From Euphorbia lathyris (lineage: Eukaryota > Streptophyta > Magnoliopsida > Malpighiales > Euphorbiaceae), in the NCBI RefSeq assembly GCF_963576675.1, contig NC_088916.1:18576501-18640500 (forward strand): a stretch of 64,000 nucleotides of DNA, read 5' to 3'. Shown here piece by piece: positions 56,718 to 64,000 of this stretch. A program made the position numbers and the translations under genes. Position 1 is the stretch's first letter. Each line of letters starts with the position of its first letter. Below the pieces are notes generated by a model that saw only the letters and a list, made by a program, of their open reading frames with translations, did no database searches and was not told where the DNA came from.

Positions 56718-59700
56718 GGATGAAACCTTAGCTGATCGTCTTCAGAGGATCAAATCTAGGTACTTTCTTCTCCTTTTTTTTAAGGGATAAGTACAAAAAA
56801 AAATGCCTGTGGTATACCGGATTTGCGAACTGGGACCTGTGTTTTTTTTTTACAAACGGAGGTCTGTGATAAACGCCGTTAGCAAAGAACGGATTTTTTC
56901 ACTCACTCCGTCATTTATGCTTACGTGGCACTTTGACCCAAATGTTGACCAGGGGCAAAACAGGGATTAAATGAAATATTTTATATATAAACCCAAAAAA
57001 CACAAATCCCCAATATCGCACCCCTTCTTCTTCTCCCCTTTCCCTAATTCGATTTCCCTCTCCCAAATTGCAAACCCTAATTCCTTAATTGGATACCCAA
57101 CACACCCGTTCTGGCACGAATTGTAACTCTACGTCCACCCTATTGTAATCCCGAACGCGTTTCAAGTAGGATGAGTCGAACATCCTTAAATTCGTGGGTG
57201 CAGGGAAGTCAAGAAGAATGGGCAGGACCTGTGAGATGCAATTGCGGATTCATTTCACCACTACGAACAGCTAAGACGCCGGGGAACATGGGCAGGCGGT
57301 TTTTTGGTTGTGGGTGTTTTAAGGAGGTGAATGGCTGTAATTTCTTTGAATGGATTGATGAATTGCCATGCAGGAGGGGAAAGATGGTGTTATTAGCATT
57401 GAAGGATGAGAGAAAGGTATTGCAATTGCTCAGAAAAGGATTGAAGAGTTGGAGGTGGAGTTGAGTTTGGCTAAAAAGATGGTGGCAGAAAAAGAAATCG
57501 TTGGGCAGAGTGAGAGGCAGGGAAGAAGATGGACATGGAACTGCTGTATAGGAAATGTAGTTTGCTTGGTTATTGTCATAATAGGGTTAGAGATGTATTG
57601 GTTGGATTTAGGGAACAATTATAGGAATTCTTTGGCACCTTGAATTGTTCTTGAATTGTTCTTGGATTTTTTGGTATGTATTTGGTATTCTGTGATACCA
57701 ATTGGGCATGAAATTGGATTTTGTATGAAATGTTACTTAGTGTTATGAATTAGTATTGGAATTCTATGATATGAATTGCTTAAGTTTCATGTTTTTCTTG
57801 TTGACACAAAATGGGAATTGGTTAGAATTATGTAAAGGTATTGGGTAAACTGGAGTAGGTTATTTAGGTATGGATTAAGGTTGATATTGGCGACATTAGC
57901 AAGCATATTCATTATGTATTTGCAATGAAGCCTGTAATTGACAAAAAAATTGACACTTACTTGACACACAACTGTATTGTAGAGACCTGTAATTGAAAAG
58001 AAATGGACACTTAATTGTAAGCTCTTGAAACTGTAATTGACACATAATTGTAAGCATTGTATAGACCTGTAATTTAATCCCAAAACATCGAAGATGCATT
58101 ACAAAAGCAGTTAAGTCAACATCGTTCAATCGTCTTAACTAAACCTGTAATAACATACACAAAAAACAGGGTACTTCACACCCGCTAGACACAGAAATTT
58201 TACTACAAAGCATCTAAAAACAGGGTACTTCAGACCCGATAGCCACATAAACAGAGTACTGCTCTGGGTACTTCAGACCCACAAAAAAACATCTAACATG
58301 CTATAAGCATCCAAAAAAACATCTAATATGCTGTAAGCATCCAAAAAAACATCTAATCCCAAGCTCATTTTTTCAGCCTCCGTAAGATATCTTCGAGTGT
58401 CGTCTTGCTTGCACTTGGAGGCTGTGAACTCGCCATAGTTTGGCGCTGTGAACTCGTCATTGGTTGGGGCTGCGAACTTGAAACTGCAGGTATTCTTGCA
58501 GAGAGTGGAGTTGATGCTGGTTGTGGCTGTGATAATGGTGTTCTTACACGCCTACTTGGCAATGCAGATGATGAAGGCCGAGATGATGGTGCAGATGATG
58601 GTGCAGATGTACGAGCGTTCTTCTTTGGTCTTCCAGCCCGTCTAGGGGGTGAGGACTATAAAAAAACATGAAAACTAAATCATTATGCACAAAAAATTAG
58701 ATAATGTAAACAAATGACCATTTCTCATTAGATATAACCTTACCTGGACATTCAATTCTTTGTTTTTGGCTCTCCTCATCCTCCTTTGCCAGCCGGTTTC
58801 GCCTGTAACAAACGCGGTACAACCTCTAACATTATGCCCTTCTTTCTTGCAATTACCACATACGAGAATTCCTCCTGCTCTTGTTACCTTGTATGGATTT
58901 CTCGGTTCATCGGACCGCCTAGTTCTTTTCTTCTTAGGCCTTCCTGCAGGTTTTTTCACAACCCATGGGTGGATGTCTGGAAGATCTGTTTTCTCCCATT
59001 CCTCCTTGCTTGGTATTGGTGCCATTATATGACTGTATACACTTAAGTAAACAACTTTGGAGAAGTACTCATGCACATATGCCTCAGGCAGCTCCCTATT
59101 CTTGAAAATAGCGGATATTGCATGTTTGCAAGGGATACCACTTATATCCCACATCCTACAGTTACATGTCCTATCTTGCAAATTAACAACGCTGGTGTAA
59201 TCCCCACAATCAACAGAATAAAGCTTTTGCCCAGCGGGAGTCGCGATACAACCTCTAGCACTCAATTTGAGCTTCTCCAGCTTCTCTTGATAGTAAGGAC
59301 AAATATCACCCCTATATTTCTTCATACCTTCAGTATTCACATGAATTCTCTTCATCATTTTCTTCCTAATCCACTCAAAGCAACTAACCACAGGTTTATC
59401 CCTACTCTTCTTAATATAAGCATTGAAGCACTCACTCATATTGTTTTGCACAGCATCGGATTTTGTTTCAATAGAGAAATAGCACCTAGCTCATGTCTTG
59501 GGATCTTTCTCCATCACCCATGTCCATGCTGCTCCATCAAATGCCTTAAGCTTGTCCATATAGTGTTCCCGCAGCCTAACAGTCCCAGCCTTAGCAGCAT
59601 CCCACAACACCTTCTTGTACTCTAGTCCTTTGAATATGAGCTTCATGTTGTCATACATGTGCTTCACACAGAACCTATGCTCTACCCCAGGAATCAACTT

Positions 59701-62700
59701 CTCCATAGCTTCAACCAAACCCTGTGCAAATACATAAACAATTATAAAAATCTATCCAATTCCATAATAATTAGATCAAATTTAATAAGGAACAAAAGTA
59801 TTGTTACCTTTTGCTTATCAGACATAAAAATCCACTTTGTTGCCCTGGGATTCCCAAAATCATTGAATAGATTCTCCAAGAACCACTCCCATGATGCTTT
59901 GCATTCACTGTCTACCATTGCCATAGCCAATGGATACATTTGCTCGTTTCCATCTCTTGCCACGTCAGACAAAATCTGGCCACCTAATGGTGTTTTTAGA
60001 AAGCACCCATCAAGCCCTATTATTGGTCTCAAGCCAGACTGAAAACCTTCTAACTGTGCATTGAACCTCACATACATATATTGGAAAGTAACTATCTCTT
60101 TGGGTAGCCTTGTAAGCTCTCCTTCTCTAGGCACCTCAACCCTTTCCAACTCAAGCTCAGTTTTAAATCTGACTCTGCTACCGGGCATCTGTTTCTCTAT
60201 TGTTGCACCATAATCAAACAATCTCCTGCATTGCTCCTTTGCAGCTCCATCAACCAACTTCTTTGCAAGATTTCTTGCTCTGTAACACTTTGCTGCAGAC
60301 ACCTCAGATCCCAATTCCCTTTGGACCTTATTACCTAGCGCATCAACATCATAACTGGGATTGTCCCTCAAATCCTCTAGATATTTCTCTGCAATGTAAG
60401 AAGAACCTATAAGCCTGTTTCTGTTATCCCTAGGACACTGATGGACTGGCTGAAATGTCTTCACTTGAAATGTGTCATACTGACGTAGCTTAGAAGCATG
60501 CACTTTGAATCCACATTTATGCTTGCACCTAACTGTCACCTTCTGTTGATTGTTATTCACGAAGATGTAGTCATAGCCATTATGAATAGACCAATCCTTC
60601 AGAGCCTTCCTAAACACACGCACATTAGTAAACCTCATACCTACACATAGTTCGGGAATGGAAGAACCACTATTCTCATTGAAGTCCGTATAGTGTGGAC
60701 CTTCATCATCAGAGCCCTTAAAACTACGCAACTCATCACTATCATATCCTCTCTCATTAAATTCGTCCATATCATTATCCTCCAAATCATTGCCACTTGC
60801 ATATGTCCTTGGGATATCTCCAATCGGCTCTACTTCTTCCTCTAGTGATTCTGACTCACTATCCTCCTCATTGATACCACCATTTGGAACATAAGTACTG
60901 TCTTCAGAATCAGACCCCATGTCATCATTGTTAGGAGTGTGAACATCCTCATCCTCCGTATCACTGACATCACTGTCATCAGAATCAGGCCCTCCTTCAT
61001 TAGTGTCATCACTGTCGTCATAAGCAGACCCTCCCTCATTAGTGTCAACATTGATACCAGTATCATCATTGGCACCCATTTCCTCCAAATTATCCATATT
61101 GGCACCCATATCCTCCAAATTATCCACATTGGCACCCATATCCTCCAAATTATCCACATTGGCACCCATATCCTCCAAATTATCCACATTGGCACCCATA
61201 TCCTCCAAATTATCCTCATTGGCACCCATATCCTCCAAATTATCCACATTGGCACCCATATCCTCCAAATTATCCTCATTGGCACCCATATCCTCCAAAT
61301 TATCCTCATTGGCACCAATCTCAAAACTCAAAGCATTGGCACCAACCTCCACACTCCCCTCATTGGCACCAACCCCATCATTGGCACCAACCGCAACACT
61401 CTCATTACTGGCATCAACCTCAACATTCTCATCATTCGCACCAATATCAAAACTCCAATCATTCTCACCATTAGAGGAAGGGTAAACATTTGTGCTTGGG
61501 ATATCGTTTATGTCACACCTATTGTCATCAATCACTTGTAATGGCTTTATCTCCATGTAGTAAATGTCTATATGCGGATACCCTGCATTAAAGTCAATGA
61601 AGTCTCGAACACTCTTATCGTTAACAATCTCCTCAATTCCTTCTGATCCAGATAACCCAGCGATCTTGTACCACATTTGTACTGAGTGTTTGTACCCTAC
61701 ATCCTTCCCAATATCCGCTAGCTCAAAGTAGCTCATGTAGTCAATATCCATTTTCACCATCCTCGTTTTACCTCCAACGTATAGTTGTTTGTCCATGTCT
61801 ACCCATTTACCACCGTAATGAATAATCAACGTATGCATTGTAGCCATGATTGCTGTACATCAAACAAGTAATAGCATATCAACAATTTTCATTCACACTA
61901 TTCATTCAACAATATTCATTCACATGACATCGAACTAATGACAGAACAAATCAACATGACATTGAACTAAAGTACAACTCTAAACTCATATGCCATCGAA
62001 ATAAAGACAGTCCAAATCAATAATATTCATTCACACCAACAACGTCTAAGTATAAACATTCATTTGTCCCATTATCATTGTACATCATACAAGAAATAGC
62101 ATCAACTTAAAGACAACTCTGATCTCACGATCATTATAAAAACAACTCTGAACTAACAAGACATCAAATTAAAGGCAACCCAAATCAACAAACGTCATTA
62201 ACACTAACATGCAACCTTAACAACAACGACCACAAATTCGCAACATCGTACAAGAAAAATCGTATATACGAAATCCTATCGCAAAAACCCTAACTAAAAG
62301 AAACAGAACGTAACGAAATCGAGATTAGAGGGCTGTGCGAACAGTGTGTGTACCTTGATTTCCAAGCTTTTACACCCTCAAATAGTGGTCTTCACCCTTA
62401 CTTCTGCTCCTTCATACTTTCTTATGATTTTCCGTTTTCTTGGAAAATAGGTTGGAAACGAACCGTATGATGCAAGAGATGATGAATTTCAACTTTTCCC
62501 CTCCAAATTCCGACTTAAAGGTGAGGTTTTTCAGTGGTTTGTGGTGCCTGGTACTGTTGAAGTTCGAAGGTTGGAATATGAAGAGGTGCGATATTGGGGT
62601 CTGTGTTTTTTGGGTTTATATATACAATATTTCATTTAATCCTTGTTTTTCCCCTGGTTAACATTTGGGTCAAAGTGCCACGTAAGCATAAATGACGGAG

Positions 62701-63614
62701 TGAGTGAAAAAATCCGTTCTTTGCTAACGGCGTTTATCACAGACCTCCGTTTGTAAAAAAAAAACCACAGGTCCCAGTTCGCAAATCCGGTATACGACAT
62801 GCATTTTTTTTTACTTATCCCTTTTTTTAATTGGATTAATTGCCCAATCGATCTATATATTCTAAGTTAATGTTAATTATTATTCTGGAATTAATTAGTT
62901 ATCAAGCTCATGGGTTGAGAGCTTATGTGGAGGTTGTTCTCCTGGCCTGTTTCCTGCTTTTATCATCATACTTTTTTAATTAATTATTATTATGTTCTTC
63001 AGATATCAGATTGAAAGATAATAATTAATTAAAAAACAGGTAGAGTTGTTCAAACACCCTCATCTGTTGCTTTTGCAATCCAAAAATTCCATCTTTAAGC
63101 TTCCTGGTGGCCGTATAACACCTGCCGAATCAGGTATTTACTCTACCTGCTATGCTACTTTCTTAATATTAATTAAGTAAATTATATATATATTTATATA
63201 TATATAATTTGTAATTAGAGTTAAAAGCTTATACAGTCACTCAGCTTTGTCTAATATTTTAATGGGCACTAAAACTTTGTACCAATAAAATAACTGAAGT
63301 TTTATTTTGTTTCAATGAAGTCACTTTAGGGATTTTTTTCCGCTATTTCAATTCCTGGGTGCTGACTAGGATGGTTTACGACAAAAATGTAATGCCATGT
63401 TGGCATAATATTTCTGATAAATGGCATTGACATGGCGCTGTGTTTGTAGTGTGAACTATCTGACTTACCAGGTAATCACTTGAGTTTCTTTTCCAATTTA
63501 TCTATGACTGACATTTGTTGCTTTTTTTCACCTATATATAATATATTTTGCTTCTGCATTTGATTTGTAGGAAAGTTTAAGCGACTTGGTATACCTGATG
63601 AAATGAGCGTATAA
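56718..63614 (+). CDS. CFIm25/NUDT21 homologue (plant CFIS), partial
   Basis: The 25-kDa subunit of cleavage factor I binds UGUA in pre-mRNA and helps choose poly(A) sites in the nucleus. Three consecutive exons are clear: 56,718-56,759 ([13 protein letters not shown]), 62,899-62,944 ([15 protein letters not shown]) and 63,040-63,133 ([31 protein letters not shown]). They cover the segment leading into the Nudix fold, match plant CFIS closely as I know it, and join in frame (phases 2, 0, 1). The second intron starts GC (ctcctg|gcctgt) and ends cag. A possible fourth exon at 63,571-63,614 ([13 protein letters not shown] then stop) is poorly conserved. The N-terminal exon and the rest of the C-terminal half are not seen. 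A 6-kb MULE lies in the first intron. It may be a partial duplicate. Confidence 0.7.
56785..57022 (+). repeat. Left terminal inverted repeat of the MULE
   Basis: About 238 bp, inverted relative to 62,585-62,821 with few differences. It contains 'ccgttagcaaagaacgg' and 'acgtggcactttgaccc'. It also provides the upstream region of the GRF gene. Confidence 0.88.
57171..57643 (+). CDS. GRF zinc-finger protein carried by the MULE
   Basis: Starts MSRTSLNSW at 57,171. Residues about 24-65 form a GRF-type zinc finger: [19 protein letters not shown], then [10 protein letters not shown]...[10 protein letters not shown], with C/C/C/C ligands visible. The frame changes near 57,410-57,430 (a short loss or gain). 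The continuing frame is a heptad-like helix ([18 protein letters not shown]) and a hydrophobic segment [16 protein letters not shown], probably membrane-spanning, to the stop at 57,643. Plant genomes contain many small proteins of this GRF plus coiled-coil plus membrane layout. Here it lies inside a MULE, convergent with the transposase, in the position mudrB has in MuDR. Function in transposition is unknown. Confidence 0.65.
57644..58364. other. Intergenic region between convergent MULE genes
   Basis: AT-rich. It contains short repeats: 'gtaattgaca' near 57,940-58,070, 'gggtacttca(g/c)acccg' near 58,168-58,275, and a 28-bp unit 'catctaa.atgct.taagcatccaaaaaaa' about 2.5 times at 58,288-58,352. 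No frame. Confidence 0.55.
58365..61847 (-). pseudogene. mudrA: MURA-type MULE transposase, one stop codon
   Basis: Three exons: 61,847-59,808 (680 aa), 59,721-58,744, 58,655-58,365; both introns (86 and 88 bp) are GT-AG and phase 0. About 1,102 codons. An N-terminal PB1-like segment ([12 protein letters not shown]...) is followed by an acidic region with a 10-residue tandem repeat, a MuDR N-terminal domain ([29 protein letters not shown]), the catalytic MULE domain ([40 protein letters not shown], then [15 protein letters not shown]), a SWIM finger ([15 protein letters not shown]) and a CCHC knuckle ([14 protein letters not shown]). A TGA at 59,491-59,493 (codon 757) separates KDPKT from ARCYFS, where the family usually has Trp. 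Basic GRPKKK patches suggest nuclear import. Otherwise intact. Confidence 0.9.
61070..61325. repeat. 30-bp coding tandem repeat in the transposase
   Basis: About eight units of 30 bp ('ggcacccatatcctccaaat' followed by 'tatcc(a/t)catt') encode MGAN(E/V/M)DNLED on the minus strand. Only one or two positions vary. The regular spacing explains the long spurious frames seen on both strands here. Confidence 0.85.
61848..62584 (-). other. Upstream region of the MULE transposase
   Basis: Non-coding leader/promoter side of the transposase, between its ATG and the terminal repeat. Repeated 'cattcaca/aacatgacat' motifs lie at 61,900-62,060. A plus-strand ATG frame at 62,440 runs into the terminal repeat and has no recognisable product. 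Confidence 0.45.
62585..62821 (-). repeat. Right terminal inverted repeat of the MULE
   Basis: About 237 bp, ends ...CTTATCCC, inverted copy of 56,785-57,022. Followed by TTTTTTTAA. Confidence 0.88.
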
Positions 63615-64000
63615 TACTCATGTTAGCTGTGGATATGGTTTGCAGTGCTAGGAGTAAATACCTTGCTCAAGTATTCAACAATGAGAACTACAAATTGAAC
63701 CATCGAGTCTCTTTCTCCAAATACATGTTGATGAATGAAGAATGTTTTATTTATGTTTGTGATGCTTAGATACTTTTGAATTATAATGTTCGGTACTTTT
63801 GACGGACAATTTTTTTTTTGTACTTCATTCATCTTAGAATACGTTACGCCTAAAGTAATTTATGTGGCAACGTATTTACTTTTTTCCTCTTTACATAAAC
63901 AAATGTTATGTTGCTTTGTATTTAAACGGTTGCCTTTTCGATTATTAAGTGTTGTTTTACAGATTTGAAATCGTTCCTTTGAAATCAAACAATATTGTTT
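63134..64000. other. Intron or 3' flank of the CFIm25-like gene
   Basis: AT-rich, with a (TA)n patch near 63,184-63,208. 'cagtcactcagctttgtc' and 'caatgaagtcactt' text resembles a degenerate transposon end. A possible exon begins after gatttgtag at 63,571. No further CFIm25 exon is visible before the window ends. Confidence 0.4.

Larger units (their letters stand above)
56785..62821 (-). mobile_element. Mutator-like element with 9-bp duplication
   Basis: 6,037 bp with long terminal inverted repeats starting GGGATAAGTAC and flanked by a perfect 9-bp duplication TTTTTTTAA (56,776-56,784, 62,822-62,830). It encodes a mudrA-type transposase on the minus strand and a GRF zinc-finger gene on the plus strand, converging near 57,644-58,364. 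It lies in an intron of the CFIm25-like gene. Long terminal repeats, the 9-bp duplication and the transposase together make the superfamily certain. Confidence 0.92.

Noticed and set aside
61070..61325. Regular 30-bp repeats resembling a CRISPR array
   Set aside because: There are no spacers; the units are contiguous, in frame and encode a decapeptide of a plant MULE transposase.
60939..61541. Long repetitive plus-strand frames
   Set aside because: Antisense shadows of the 30-bp repeat, which is free of stops in several frames.

Overview
This window is repeat-rich nuclear DNA of a flowering plant, most likely a eudicot. It is AT-rich, its few host-type fragments are spliced plant genes, and most of it is LTR retrotransposons nested in one another. 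There is no bacterial-style gene organisation and no CRISPR array. I did not find an RNA gene.

Layout. 0-5.8 kb: a decayed TPR gene fragment resembling plastid SLOW GREEN proteins, a Ty1/copia remnant (copia A), and several small inverted-repeat elements. 5.8-15.8 kb: a complete 10,031-bp Ty3/gypsy element of the Tat type on the minus strand. It has identical-length LTRs, a TGTAC target-site duplication (TSD), a tRNA-Phe primer site, a gag-pol frame with two stop codons, and a separate spliced gene on the opposite strand near its 3' LTR. It sits inside an older copia fragment. 16-19 kb: two LINE 3' ends. 19.3-24.8 kb: a very young copia (copia B) with a third, partial unit in tandem. 27.0-31.6 kb: a complete short-LTR copia (copia C, TSD TCTTC).

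32.5-48.9 kb: an old copia (copia D, TSD GTTTT). It is split by a complete 9.5-kb copia with 1.86-kb LTRs (copia E, 38,142-47,603, TSD CTATT) and by a one-ended CACTA sequence. 49.2-53.5 kb: a CACTA-type element carrying a truncated copia (copia F). 53.5-64 kb is the most gene-like part. It holds a relic of an AINTEGUMENTA-like AP2 gene and three consecutive exons of a CFIm25/NUDT21 (plant CFIS) homologue. A 6,037-bp Mutator-like element (MULE) with a perfect 9-bp TSD sits in a CFIm25 intron. This MULE carries a mudrA-type transposase and, convergently, a GRF zinc-finger gene.

Most elements hold their coding capacity in long frames interrupted by single stop codons. Nearly all of these stops look like C-to-T or G-to-A changes, as expected of cytosine-methylated transposons. 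The most unusual items are the antisense spliced gene of the gypsy element, the two-gene MULE in the CFIm25 intron, the tandem copia, and an LTR-to-primer-site complementarity shared by two copia families. All identifications come from reading motifs, TSDs and terminal repeats; no database search was possible.
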